Source: Methylocapsa sp. D3K7 (lineage in GTDB: Bacteria; Pseudomonadota; Alphaproteobacteria; Rhizobiales; Beijerinckiaceae). Taken from it: a DNA stretch of 64,000 bases. This document shows, piece after piece, positions 1-8,289 of this stretch; the first letter of the stretch is position 1; every line of letters starts with the position of its first letter. The position numbers were made by a program, and so were the translations under genes. Below the pieces are notes generated by a model. The model saw nothing but the letters and a program-made list of their open reading frames with translations, was not told where the DNA came from and made no database searches. The stretch covers positions 1,054,001-1,118,000 of the forward strand of contig NZ_CP123229.1 in NCBI RefSeq assembly GCF_029855125.1. Direction: 5' to 3'.

Positions 1-134
1 CGATTCAGGAGGCGTTCAAGCCCGGCACCGCACCGCCGGATTCTTATGCCGCGGGGGACGCCACGCCGCGTGCGCAAACGGTCGATCATGACACGGACCG
101 CCTGGTTGGAACCGGCACCGGCGGTTTGTATTAG
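1..134 (+). CDS. 3' end of an unidentified gene
   Basis: Only the last 43 codons are in the window, read in the frame that starts at base 3 and ends with TAG at 132-134. The tail is rich in Gly, Ala, Pro and Asp and ends in VGTGTGGLY. I do not recognise the family. The frame was preferred because the two others give an arginine-rich tail or an early stop. No function can be assigned. Confidence 0.45.
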   Translation, partial: IQEAFKPGTAPPDSYAAGDATPRAQTVDHDTDRLVGTGTGGLY

Positions 135-141
135 CGCATGA

Positions 142-169
142 TCTGGAAGCTCTATTCTGGAAGCTCTAT
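142..169. repeat. 14-bp perfect tandem duplication in a 368-bp gene-free stretch
   Basis: The unit TCTGGAAGCTCTAT occurs twice head to tail, at 142-155 and 156-169. The stretch 135-502 around it has no supported gene. It lies between the end of the first gene and the cyclase and presumably carries the cyclase promoter, but I see no clear -35/-10 pair. Confidence 0.6.
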
Positions 170-502
170 AAGGACTTCCCGTGCTTTAATGCGTGATCCA
201 ACCAATCGGAATCGGCGGCGAGGACTAAGAACGCGGGCGCGCCGCGGGCTGATTCCCTGTCTCCGATGAGCCTATCCGCATAAACCTCTCACCTCATTGT
301 ACCCGGCGGTACCGGCATCCGCATCCCGGCGGATTTTTCTTGCCCTCGATCGCGGCTTCCACTGCCGGCACAGTGTTTTTGTGTAAAGAATGGGCAGGTT
401 TCATAATGCTCAGGTGACGAAACGCCAAACGCGCTGCATAATGGGGTTGATCCTTTCCCATCAATTCAGGTGGTTGCCGCATTATTTGGCGAGGCTGCGT
501 TA

Positions 503-2092
503 ATGAGAACTACGCCTATGTCCACCAAACATTCCCGCGAGCTCGTTCTTATTTTGCTTGTTGTCTTGCTGGTCATCGGTCTTCCGGTCGCCGTATGGCT
601 TGATCTGCACCAGACGACGGAAGCAAGCCTGCTCCGGCAAGCCAGCGATCTCAATTCGGTGATCAGCAGCGTCCGGGGATATTATAGCAACACCGTCGTC
701 GGCCGTATCTTGGCGGAACCGGGATCGACGAAGGTGGTCCACAATTACGAAGCCATTCCTGGCGCGATCCCAATTCCCGCGACCATGTCGTTGGAGCTTG
801 GCCGCGTAATCAACGAACAGCAGCAGAATATCACCTATCGTTTCATATCGGACTATCCATTCAAGAACCGGGAGCCGCACACGTTTGACAAATTCGAAGC
901 CTCGGCCCTCAAAGCGTTGCGGGCCGGTACAAAAAAGCAACTGACCGAAGTGTCACAAGATTTCTTCTCCGACCGTGTGCGGCTTGTGGCGCCCGTGATT
1001 ATGAATGCAACTTGCGTGAACTGCCACAACGCCCACCCAGAAAGCCCCAAACACGATTGGAAAGTTGGCGACGTGCGGGGAATTCAGGAAGTGAGCATTA
1101 CCCAGCCGATTGCCGCCAATCTGTTTTCGCTCAAATATTTGTTAATGTATTTCGTCGTCGTGGCTGTGACCGGTTTTACGTTCATTGCGCTTCAGCGCCG
1201 CCAGGCGGCGGTGATCCGTTTCATTAATAGAGAGCTTGAGACCGCCAACGAATTTCTTGCGACGCTTGCGATGAAGATTTCCCGCTATTTGGCACCGCAA
1301 GTCTACAAACGCATTTTCAGTGGTGAAAAGGACGTCACGATCCACACCGAGCGCAAGAAGCTCACGATTTTCTTTTCCGATATCAAGGATTTCGCCGCGA
1401 CCACCGAACGGTTGCAGCCCGAGCAGATCACGCAATTGCTCAACGAATATTTCACCGAGATGTCCTATGTCGCCGTTACGCATGGGGGCACGATCGACAA
1501 ATTCGTCGGCGATGCCATTCTGATCTTCTTTGGCGATCCCGATACCAGGGGAGAAGCGGAGGACGCCAAGGCTTGCGTGCGGATGGCGTTTGATATGCAG
1601 CGGCGCCTCGCCGAGCTGAACGCCAAGTGGCGCAACGCTGGCGTCGAGAACCCGTTCCGCGTCCGCATGGGCGTCAACACGGGGTTTTGCAATGTTGGAA
1701 ATTTTGGCAGCGCCGACCGCATGGACTACACGATCATCGGGGCCGAGGCCAATCTGGCGGCGCGTCTGCAGTCGATCGCCGAACCCGGACAAATCGTCAT
1801 CAGCTATGAAACCTACGCCCTCGCGCGTGACATTCTTGTAGCGCAGGCTCTTTCGCCCATTCACATGAAGGGAATCAGCCGGGAGGTCATGCCCTATGTG
1901 GTCAAAGGCATGCTTGATTCGGCTGGCGAGCAGGTCGCAATCTTCAGCGCGCATATGACTGGGCTCGATTTTTATCTCGACCCCAGCATGCTCAATACCA
2001 AAAACGTCGCGAACATCCGTGCCATCTTGGAGGCGGCCCTCGATGCGCTCGAAAAAGACAGAGCCGATGCCCAGCTCGGTGATCCAGTATGA
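503..2092 (+). CDS. membrane adenylate cyclase with periplasmic heme-c-type sensor domain
   Basis: Class III nucleotide cyclase of 529 residues. A membrane segment at about 13-33 is followed by a periplasmic domain of the DUF3365/Tll0287-like type that contains CVNCH, a CxxCH heme c attachment motif, at about 171-175. A second membrane segment lies at about 211-230 and the catalytic domain starts near residue 285. The two metal-binding aspartates are visible in FFSDIKDF and KFVGDAIL, and the transition-state Asn/Arg pair in EANLAARL. The Lys of KFVGDA and the Asp of MDYTIIG favour ATP over GTP. A GTG at 470 would extend the frame, but the ATG at 503 follows a GAGG and gives a normal membrane anchor. 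It likely makes cAMP in response to a redox, gas or small-ligand signal sensed outside the membrane; the ligand is unknown. Confidence 0.88.
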   Translation: MRTTPMSTKHSRELVLILLVVLLVIGLPVAVWLDLHQTTEASLLRQASDLNSVISSVRGYYSNTVVGRILAEPGSTKVVHNYEAIPGAIPIPATMSLELGRVINEQQQNITYRFISDYPFKNREPHTFDKFEASALKALRAGTKKQLTEVSQDFFSDRVRLVAPVIMNATCVNCHNAHPESPKHDWKVGDVRGIQEVSITQPIAANLFSLKYLLMYFVVVAVTGFTFIALQRRQAAVIRFINRELETANEFLATLAMKISRYLAPQVYKRIFSGEKDVTIHTERKKLTIFFSDIKDFAATTERLQPEQITQLLNEYFTEMSYVAVTHGGTIDKFVGDAILIFFGDPDTRGEAEDAKACVRMAFDMQRRLAELNAKWRNAGVENPFRVRMGVNTGFCNVGNFGSADRMDYTIIGAEANLAARLQSIAEPGQIVISYETYALARDILVAQALSPIHMKGISREVMPYVVKGMLDSAGEQVAIFSAHMTGLDFYLDPSMLNTKNVANIRAILEAALDALEKDRADAQLGDPV

Positions 2093-2104
2093 GAGGCGTT
2101 GTCT

Positions 2105-2626
2105 TCAAAACACCGGCCTGCCGCGCGCATTCAGCATGTCCGCCAAGCTTGCGAGCGCCTTCGCCCGCTTCCGGAAAAAGGTGTGCGGCGCCCATTGCTT
2201 TTCGATGCAGAGTTTTTTGATCGAGCGCCCCCGCGCCGAACGGAGCGCCCAAAGGGTCGTCACCAGCGCCATCCCGGTATCGAGATCGCGCAATTCACGC
2301 AGCCATTCAAGGGCGGTGTCCATCCGTTGGATCTCGAGGGCCGTCGGCCGGATCACCGTGCGATTGGCCACCTCCTGGCGTGCCCGGCGTTCGCTTTCCG
2401 CGAGTTCCGCCTGTGCCAATTGATCGGCCCATTCAGTCACGGTGCGCGGCCAATGGCCGCCGGGCTCGCGGGGTCCGCGCATCCGCGGCAGGCGGTCGAG
2501 TGTGGCAAACGCCTGAACGAGCCTTTTGCCGACAAGCTCCGCATCCCAAAATTCCGGCAAGCTTTCGCGCGGGACGGTGAGCGGACCCTCGAATGAGGAC
2601 GCCTTTGCTTCGCTCTCCATTCTCAA
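2105..2626 (-). CDS. DUF6362-like phage-type protein
   Basis: 173 residues, soluble, rich in Arg and Trp. The central part (WPRTVTEWADQLAQAE, then MDTALEWLRELRDLDTGMAL) resembles the DUF6362 proteins that occur next to terminase and regulatory genes in phages and integrated elements of alphaproteobacteria. The function of the family is not established; the C-terminal basic segment around HTFFRKRAKA could bind nucleic acid. The start overlaps the stop of the upstream gene by ATGA, so the two are translationally coupled. It is read divergently from the S24 repressor and is probably silenced by it through the operator at 3031-3042. Confidence 0.65.
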   Translation of the reverse strand: MRMESEAKASSFEGPLTVPRESLPEFWDAELVGKRLVQAFATLDRLPRMRGPREPGGHWPRTVTEWADQLAQAELAESERRARQEVANRTVIRPTALEIQRMDTALEWLRELRDLDTGMALVTTLWALRSARGRSIKKLCIEKQWAPHTFFRKRAKALASLADMLNARGRPVF

Positions 2627-2964
2627 ACCCCATCATCGAGAATATTGTCGAGAAGACTTGGTTCGGACGCGACTTCGAGCAGCAGAAGCTTGATCATCGA
2701 CTCACGGGTAAGGCTGCGCTTGGCCGCCGCCGCCTCGAAATAGCTGTTGGCCTCAGGCGGCAATCGAACCGACATGGCCGCCGCCGCGGCGCGAAAAGCG
2801 AGGCCGAATCGTTGCGCTTGACGGTGCACATTGTTGGGGGTCGAACTGATGATGGGATCTTCGGCGATGCGCTTGGCTTCCCAGCCAAGACCAAGGAGGA
2901 ACCCCAAGCGGGCAATACGCTCTCCTGTCCAACGGGATTTGTGAATTTCTGTCGCAACCGTCAC
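2623..2964 (-). CDS. small GcrA-like DNA-binding protein
   Basis: 113 residues from the GTG at 2964, which follows the very strong AGAAGGAGG at a 7-base spacing. A longer frame from ATG 3000 lacks a comparable site. The N-terminal 50 residues (WTGERIARL... then NNVHRQAQRFGL) are laid out like the DNA-binding segment of the cell-cycle regulator GcrA (WT.ER...L, then a helix ending HRLGL). The second half resembles a ribbon-helix-helix region (VRLPPEANSYFEAAAAKR). The GcrA similarity is my reading of the pattern, not a search result. First gene of a two-gene operon with the DUF6362-like gene, under an operator-bearing promoter at 3024-3053. Confidence 0.6.
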   Translation of the reverse strand: MTVATEIHKSRWTGERIARLGFLLGLGWEAKRIAEDPIISSTPNNVHRQAQRFGLAFRAAAAAMSVRLPPEANSYFEAAAAKRSLTRESMIKLLLLEVASEPSLLDNILDDGV

Positions 2965-3023
2965 GGCAAAACCTCCTTCTGCACTCACGCGCGGGACCAT
3001 TCCGGCGGCACCGCTAAAGATGA

Positions 3024-3053
3024 GCTATAAGGTATTTCTACCGTTCTTGTCAA
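3024..3053 (-). promoter_or_regulatory. promoter of the divergent operon with repressor operator in its spacer
   Basis: On the minus strand TTGACA (3053-3048) is followed after 17-18 bases by TTATAG/TATAGC (3030-3024). The spacer contains the palindrome GGTAGAAATACC (plus strand GGTATTTCTACC, 3031-3042). An operator between -35 and -10 is the usual arrangement for repression by a dimeric CI/LexA-type protein. Confidence 0.65.
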
Positions 3054-3087
3054 GGCAATTTTACCTGATGCATTCCTGATTAAGTTC

Positions 3088-3099
3088 GGTTACTCTACC
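3088..3099 (+). promoter_or_regulatory. operator and probable -10 region at the repressor gene start
   Basis: GGTTACTCTACC matches the other operators (GGTA-N4-TACC) with one change in the left half-site. It contains TACTCT (3091-3096), a plausible -10 whose transcription start would fall on the ATG at 3103. No ribosome-binding site precedes that ATG. The site would let the repressor control its own gene. Confidence 0.55.
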
Positions 3100-3102
3100 G
3101 GT

Positions 3103-3738
3103 ATGGAATTGGAAGACGTCCTCGCCCGCATCGAAAGCCGCCTCAAGGAGGTGGGTCTTTCGGCGCATGCTGCGTCGCTTGCCGCCAAGCGGCCGGACGC
3201 CATCCGCAATCTGAAGCGGGCCGTCAAAAACAACGACCGGCGTGGCGTCACGACCGAGACCTTGATAGCGCTCGCCCCCGTCCTGAAGACAACCGCGGCC
3301 TGGCTCCTCGAGGGCGTTGGCGATCCCACCCCCCGCAACAGCGTGCAAGTTGTCGGGAGGATCGGGGCCGGCGCGGAAATCCAGCCGGAATTCGAACAAA
3401 TCCCGCCCGAGGGCTTGTACGAAATTGAGGTTCCGTTTCCAATCTCGACGGACGCGATCGCGTTCCAAGTCGAAGGCGACAGCATGTGGCCCCGCTATGA
3501 TCCGGGAGATGTGATCATTTGCTGGCGCGAGGGTACCGATGTGGCGGACGTCATTGGCTGGGAGGCCGCCGTCCGTACCACCGACGGCAAGCGCTATCTG
3601 AAGCGCATCCAGCGCGGCGGCGCCAACGGAACCTTTGACCTTGAGAGCCATAATGCGGCGCCAATCCGGGGCGTGCGAATCGAATGGGCGGCAGAAATCA
3701 AAGGTGTTGTCAGATCCGGTCAGTGGCGCCGGAAATAG
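3103..3738 (+). CDS. XRE-family transcriptional repressor with S24 (LexA/CI-type) peptidase domain
   Basis: 211 residues. Residues 1-75 form a helix-turn-helix domain with the typical ending LAPVLKTTAAWLLEG. Residues 82-205 form an S24 peptidase fold: Ala89-Gly90 in RIGAGAEI is placed like the self-cleavage site of LexA and CI, Ser127 in GDSMWPRYDPGD is the expected nucleophile and Lys167 in KRYLKRI the general base. All parts needed for RecA-stimulated autocleavage are therefore present. The start is fixed by the domain boundary although no Shine-Dalgarno sequence is seen; the mRNA may be leaderless. The operators at 3031, 3088, 3751 and 3771 surround the gene. Inference: a domesticated or degenerate phage immunity repressor that keeps its neighbours off until DNA damage. 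Confidence 0.85.
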   Translation: MELEDVLARIESRLKEVGLSAHAASLAAKRPDAIRNLKRAVKNNDRRGVTTETLIALAPVLKTTAAWLLEGVGDPTPRNSVQVVGRIGAGAEIQPEFEQIPPEGLYEIEVPFPISTDAIAFQVEGDSMWPRYDPGDVIICWREGTDVADVIGWEAAVRTTDGKRYLKRIQRGGANGTFDLESHNAAPIRGVRIEWAAEIKGVVRSGQWRRK

Positions 3739-3750
3739 AAAATGTGGTTA

Positions 3751-3790
3751 GGTAGTAATACCTTGACATTGGTATTTTTACCTGTAGTCT
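3751..3790 (+). promoter_or_regulatory. promoter with two repressor operators
   Basis: TTGACA at 3763-3768 and TAGTCT at 3785-3790 are spaced by 16 bases. GGTAGTAATACC (3751-3762) sits directly upstream of the -35 and GGTATTTTTACC (3771-3782) lies in the spacer. Both are GGTA-N4-TACC palindromes identical in their half-sites to the one at 3031. The promoter faces the small gene at 3819. Confidence 0.7.
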
Positions 3791-3818
3791 CGAGCGGGTT
3801 CCCTGCCGGAGCCCGCGC

Positions 3819-4139
3819 ATGCCCTATTACACTCCCGCCCAAATCAACGCTGAAACCGCAGTTTGTACCCAGGCAAGGCGCAGCGCAGCCTTTCTCGTCA
3901 AACAACGGGCGCGCGCCTATGCGAAGCGCCCGATGACTTTGGAAAATCTCTGCCCAGGCCTCGCGACCGCCTCACATGGAACAATGCTTGCTCTGGCGAA
4001 ACATTTGTTCGAGACGGAACGGCAGACGACCCGCCGGTGGTTCGGATTTGGTGGCGAAGTTCCGATTCTCAACGCCAAGGCCGCCCTCCTGCGGGCGCGC
4101 GCCCGCCGACGGGCGAAAGTGAGATTTCCGGCGGCGTGA
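3819..4139 (+). CDS. small protein of unknown function under repressor control
   Basis: 106 residues, basic, with a C-terminal run of Ala and Arg (LLRARARRRAKVRF). I do not recognise the family. GGAG at 3805-3808 supports the ATG at 3819, and the double-operator promoter at 3751-3790 gives independent reason to believe it is expressed. Its position, downstream of a CI-type repressor, is like that of early lytic or excision genes in phages, but the protein shows no Cro, Xis or antirepressor signature that I can see. Confidence 0.6.
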   Translation: MPYYTPAQINAETAVCTQARRSAAFLVKQRARAYAKRPMTLENLCPGLATASHGTMLALAKHLFETERQTTRRWFGFGGEVPILNAKAALLRARARRRAKVRFPAA

Positions 4140-4153
4140 GCGCCTGAAATCTC
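4121..4153. terminator. strong hairpin between convergent genes
   Basis: GAGATTTC at 4121-4128 pairs with GAAATCTC at 4146-4153 and GGCG with CGCC inside, giving about 12 paired bases with one mismatch. It overlaps the stop codon of the small gene and lies just past the ftsZ stop, so it can serve both strands. There is no U-run on either side, so it may be an mRNA-end stabiliser rather than a classical intrinsic terminator. Confidence 0.5.
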
Positions 4154-4175
4154 AATCCTCCCTTGAACTTAAATT

Positions 4176-5888
4176 TTAGCTCGATTGACGCCGCAGGAAT
4201 GCCGGAATCTCGAGGTGGTCCTCTTCGAGTGCACGCGATTGATAGGTGCCCCGCCCATGCGGATCGGCCGCGGCTTGCGGAAGCCTTGTCGGGGCCGGCG
4301 GGTGCTGGGTGCGTTTGCCGTATTCCGCATGAACGGGATTTGGCTGCGGCTGCCGGTACGTCTGGGGTGCGGGCGGCCGCACGGGTGCTTGCCTTTGCGG
4401 TGCGGGCGCTGGCGCTCCCCCTTCCTGGCGGCTGACGCCAAAGGAGGCCAGCCGCTCGAGCAGCGAGCGGCGCTTGGCTTCCGGATGCGGCTCGGCCGCC
4501 AACTCTCCCCGGTGGGCGCGGATTTGATTCTGCGCCGGTAGCGGCAGATCGTCGATTTGCGGCATCCGCTGCGGCCGGACGACCGGAGAATCAGGCGCCT
4601 CTGGGACAAAAGGCCCGTCTTCATAATGGTCGCCCACACGCACCGCTTGCTGCGCCGGTTCGCCATAGTGACGCGACTGAGGCACGACTTCCTGGATATG
4701 GACTCTATTTTCAGCGCCGGTGCCGGGCGCGCCGAAGGGCTGGGCAGGCGTTTGTCCGCGCTCTTCGTAGCGCGGATTATATTCACCCGCGTAGGTCTCA
4801 GCTGGCACTGTTTGGAAACGCGGCTGCGCGGTTTCGATCGGGCGCGCCGCTGTCTGCGCCCGCAGGCGGGTGGTGACCTCCGCGATACGGGTCTCGGCGG
4901 CGGTGGGCTCGTAGTTCGTCAGTGCATGATCGATGCCGGTCGCAACCACAGAAACGCGGACAATGCCGTCGAGGTTTTCATCGAACGTCGCGCCAAGAAT
5001 GATATTGGCGTCCTCATCGACCTCCTGGCGAATCCGGCCGGCCGCTTCATCGACTTCATAAAGAGTGAGATCATTGCCGCCGGTGATCGAAATGAGCAAG
5101 CCGCGCGCGCCCTTCATCGACACTTCGTCGAGCAGCGGATTGGCAATCGCCGCTTCGGCCGCGAGGATTGCCCGCTTCTCGCCCGAGGCCTCGCCGGTTC
5201 CCATCATCGCCTTGCCCATCTCGCGCATGATGGCGCGGACGTCGGCAAAATCGAGATTGATCAAGCCTTCCTTGACCATCAGATCGGTGATGCAAGCAAC
5301 CCCGGAATAAAGCACCTGATCGGCCATCGCGAAGGCATCGGCGAAGGTGGTTTTCTCATTGGCGATGCGAAACAAATTCTGATTGGGGATAATGATCAGA
5401 GTATCGACGGATTTTTGCAATTCGTTGATGCCCGCCTCGGCGATGCGCATGCGGCGCGCACCCTCGAATTGGAACGGCTTCGTCACGACGCCGACCGTCA
5501 AGATCCCCATGTCCCTTGCGGCCCGGGCGATGACCGGCGCGGCACCCGTGCCGGTGCCGCCGCCCATGCCCGCGGTGACGAACACCATATGCGCCCCGGA
5601 CAAATGATCGCGAATCTCCTCGATCGCTTCCTCGGCCGCGGCCCTGCCAACTTCCGGCTGCGATCCGGCGCCAAGACCCTCGGTGACCTGAAGGCCCATC
5701 TGGATTATGCGCTCGGCCTTCGCGGAGGTCAGGGCCTGCGCATCCGTATTGGCGACAATGAACTCGACCCCGAGCAGGCCCGAGACAATCATATTGTTGA
5801 CCGCATTGCCGCCGGCGCCGCCGATACCCGCGACCATGATATGTGGTTTTAGCTCCCGAAGCTCGGGCGCTTTAAGATTGATCGTCAT
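4176..5888 (-). CDS. ftsZ: cell division GTPase FtsZ
   Basis: 570 residues. Tubulin-like GTPase that polymerises into the Z ring. The N-terminal globular domain shows the nucleotide signature [10 protein letters not shown] and the T7 loop [11 protein letters not shown] that completes the neighbouring subunit's active site. A long Pro/Gln/Ala-rich linker of about 240 residues follows, then the conserved tail [12 protein letters not shown] that binds FtsA and other anchors. The total length is typical for alphaproteobacteria and longer than the E. coli protein. The ATG at 5888 follows GAGAGG and begins [10 protein letters not shown]; an upstream ATG at 5939 lacks support. Last gene of the division cluster; the 110-bp gap from ftsA leaves room for its own promoter. 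Confidence 0.97.
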   Translation of the reverse strand: MTINLKAPELRELKPHIMVAGIGGAGGNAVNNMIVSGLLGVEFIVANTDAQALTSAKAERIIQMGLQVTEGLGAGSQPEVGRAAAEEAIEEIRDHLSGAHMVFVTAGMGGGTGTGAAPVIARAARDMGILTVGVVTKPFQFEGARRMRIAEAGINELQKSVDTLIIIPNQNLFRIANEKTTFADAFAMADQVLYSGVACITDLMVKEGLINLDFADVRAIMREMGKAMMGTGEASGEKRAILAAEAAIANPLLDEVSMKGARGLLISITGGNDLTLYEVDEAAGRIRQEVDEDANIILGATFDENLDGIVRVSVVATGIDHALTNYEPTAAETRIAEVTTRLRAQTAARPIETAQPRFQTVPAETYAGEYNPRYEERGQTPAQPFGAPGTGAENRVHIQEVVPQSRHYGEPAQQAVRVGDHYEDGPFVPEAPDSPVVRPQRMPQIDDLPLPAQNQIRAHRGELAAEPHPEAKRRSLLERLASFGVSRQEGGAPAPAPQRQAPVRPPAPQTYRQPQPNPVHAEYGKRTQHPPAPTRLPQAAADPHGRGTYQSRALEEDHLEIPAFLRRQSS

Positions 5889-5998
5889 CGTCTGGCCTCT
5901 CGACGTTGGAGCACCGTTAGCCGGCACTCGGGTTTTCATTTAAGTTATTCGCGGCACACACATGTTACTCGCCGCCCTTACGCTCGCCGCATGCACGC

Positions 5999-7315
5999 TT
6001 AAAAACTACTTTTGAGCCACTGCCCGACCCGTCCGATGTATCCGGGCGCTTGCGCGTCCGCAACGGCGCCGCGCCGCGACGGACGGAAATGCTCGATACC
6101 ACTCACTTGCGGATAGACCAAAAGTCCGACGGCTGCCGCGAATGCCGGACTTTTCGCCGATTCCGGTAGTCCCTTTATCCCGAGCGGACGGCCGATCCTG
6201 ACCTGCCCGGAGACAATCCGTTTCACCGCCGCTTGCATGCCGGTCAACTGACAGGCGCCGCCGGTGAGAACGAGCCGCCGCCCCGCGTGGGTAGGAAGAC
6301 CCGCGAGTTTGAGGCGGTCGCGCACGAGTTCGAGAATTTCCTCGACGCGCGGCTTGATGATCGCGATGAGTTGCGCCTTCGGCAAATGCGCTGGACGCTC
6401 GCCGTCCTCGCCCGCCTGGACCACCGCGATCGTCTCGCTTTCATCGGTCACCGAAGTGAGGCAGGCGCCGTAGAGTGTCTTTAACCGCTCGGCATCCGCG
6501 AGCGTGATTCCAAGGCCGCGCGCGACATCCGTGGTGACATGGTTGCCGCCGACGGCGAACCCATCCACATGCGTCAGATGGCCGCCGGAAAACACACTCA
6601 CCGAGGTTGTCCCCGCCCCCATGTCGATCAAGGCGGCACCTAGTTCGGCTTCATCATCGGCCAAAGCGGCAAGGCCTGCCGCGTAAGGCGTCGCAACCAT
6701 CGCATCGACGGTCAGATGGCAGCGTTCGATCGCGAGCATCAGATTGCGCGCCGCCGCCGCGTCGCAACTCAGCACATGCATTTCAGCGCCGAGTTCCTCG
6801 CCGACCATGCCTCTTGGATCTTGGACGTGCCGAGTCTCGCCGAGCGAGAACCCGATGGGCAGGGAATGGAGCACGGCCCGGCCCTGTTGTTCACCGCGCG
6901 AGGTGCAAGCCTCCAGCACCCGATGAACATCGGCTTGCGTAATGGCACGCCCGGCGATCGCAACCTTGGCGTCATAGCGCCGCGACGCAAGCCGTCCGCC
7001 TGTCGCGTTCACGATCAGGCTCTCGACCTGTACTCCGGCCATCCGTTCCGCCGCATCAACCGCGAACCGGATCGCGGCTTCCGCCGCGTCCATATCGACG
7101 ATGGCACCACCCTTGATGCCGCGCGAACGCTGATGCCCAATCCCGAGAATGCGGCAGCGATGGGTGCGCCCGCGCAATGTTTCGGAAGAATCGCTCGGAT
7201 TGAGCCGCGCGATCAGGCAGACGACTTTCGATGTGCCAATGTCGAGCACGGAAAGAACCGCGCTTTTTTTCGCCGCCAATGGCGGCAGGCGCGGCGGCAA
7301 TATCCTCGAATTCAT
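5999..7315 (-). CDS. ftsA: cell division protein FtsA
   Basis: 438 residues, actin-like ATPase that tethers FtsZ to the membrane and recruits later division proteins. LDIGTSKVVCLIARL is the phosphate 1 motif, IDMGAGTTSVSVF the phosphate 2 motif and LTGGACQLTGM the adenosine motif. The C-terminal GQWLKSSF resembles the short amphipathic membrane-targeting helix of the family. The start overlaps the ftsQ stop by ATGA, so translation is coupled. Confidence 0.95.
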   Translation of the reverse strand: MNSRILPPRLPPLAAKKSAVLSVLDIGTSKVVCLIARLNPSDSSETLRGRTHRCRILGIGHQRSRGIKGGAIVDMDAAEAAIRFAVDAAERMAGVQVESLIVNATGGRLASRRYDAKVAIAGRAITQADVHRVLEACTSRGEQQGRAVLHSLPIGFSLGETRHVQDPRGMVGEELGAEMHVLSCDAAAARNLMLAIERCHLTVDAMVATPYAAGLAALADDEAELGAALIDMGAGTTSVSVFSGGHLTHVDGFAVGGNHVTTDVARGLGITLADAERLKTLYGACLTSVTDESETIAVVQAGEDGERPAHLPKAQLIAIIKPRVEEILELVRDRLKLAGLPTHAGRRLVLTGGACQLTGMQAAVKRIVSGQVRIGRPLGIKGLPESAKSPAFAAAVGLLVYPQVSGIEHFRPSRRGAVADAQAPGYIGRVGQWLKSSF

Positions 7316-8289
7316 ATATGGCCGCCTTTCGCCTTGGTTTTCCGGGGGAGCGTTTCCGCGCGTTCGGCCGCCGCTTCCTCGGTCAATCTCGCGACAAGGC
7401 GGTTAGGCTGCCGCAGGTCGATGGAAATCAGATCCTTGTCAAGGACATGCGCGGTTCGCTGCAGCTCTGCCAGCCTGGCGAGCGCCGCCTCCGGCTCAAT
7501 TTCCGGCAAGAGAATTTCGACGCCGGTCGCCGTCTTCAACGTCCAGCGGCGCTGCGCGACAAGCACCCCCGCGACGATCCGTTCGCGCAAATCTCCCGCC
7601 TTATCAAGAAGCGCGAGATATTGATTGAGTTTTTCATTGGCCCTTGTCCCGACGACCAGCGGCAGATGAATAAACCGCTGGTCGCGCATCGGGGCGATGG
7701 GAACGCCGTCGGCGGCCACAATCTGCACCTTGCCGTCGCACTGCCAGAGAGCGAATGGCTGCCGTTCCTCGATTTCTATCAAGAGCCGGTCCGAATAGAG
7801 TTTGGTGACGACGGCTTCCTTGACAAGCGGCAGCTGTTGCAGCCTTTCCCGGACTTGCGCCACATCGAGGAACAAGAGCGAATTGCGCACCCCGATCCCG
7901 GCGACGGCAAGCAGATCCTGGTCCTTGAGTTCATGGTTGCCTGAGACCGCTACAGACTTGATGGTGAACCCGAGTGCCTTGGCCACAATATCGGCCGGTT
8001 GTCCCTGCGCCTCGACGAAAGCGGCGTAATGGCCGCCCTTCACGGCGCCATAGACGCCAACCGCCGCCAAGAGGAACAAGGACAAATACGCGCCGGTCCC
8101 TGGCCCAGCCAGCCGGGTTAGGATCTTGTGCCATAAGTCCGGCCGTCTCTGCCGCGCAGGGGGCATGAGCTTCTGCCGCGAGCCAGCAGCCCCACGCACC
8201 GCCAGATTGCCGCCGTAAGCCAGGGCCGCAGGGGCAAAGCCCTGCCCTGGAAATCTCAACGATCGCAGGAGGCGTCCTCGACCATCCAT
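7312..8289 (-). CDS. ftsQ: cell division protein FtsQ
   Basis: 325 residues, bitopic membrane protein of the divisome that links the early Z-ring proteins with FtsL/FtsB and FtsI/FtsW. A cytoplasmic basic region (1-65) is followed by one membrane segment at about 67-83, a POTRA domain at about 108-177 (FTIKSVAVSGNHELKDQDLL) and the beta domain to about 300. The gene overlaps the end of ddl by 34 bases. The start MDGRGRLLRS is of the kind usual for FtsQ in this order; an internal ATG at 8166 would shorten only the cytoplasmic part. Confidence 0.92.
   Translation of the reverse strand: MDGRGRLLRSLRFPGQGFAPAALAYGGNLAVRGAAGSRQKLMPPARQRRPDLWHKILTRLAGPGTGAYLSLFLLAAVGVYGAVKGGHYAAFVEAQGQPADIVAKALGFTIKSVAVSGNHELKDQDLLAVAGIGVRNSLLFLDVAQVRERLQQLPLVKEAVVTKLYSDRLLIEIEERQPFALWQCDGKVQIVAADGVPIAPMRDQRFIHLPLVVGTRANEKLNQYLALLDKAGDLRERIVAGVLVAQRRWTLKTATGVEILLPEIEPEAALARLAELQRTAHVLDKDLISIDLRQPNRLVARLTEEAAAERAETLPRKTKAKGGHI

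Noticed and set aside
1142..1954. 270-codon open frame opposite the cyclase
   Set aside because: Antisense shadow; the plus strand carries all cyclase catalytic motifs.
4557..5852. 431-codon open frame on the plus strand opposite ftsZ
   Set aside because: Antisense to ftsZ, rich in Arg, His and Asp from mirrored GC-rich codons; no motif and no ribosome site.
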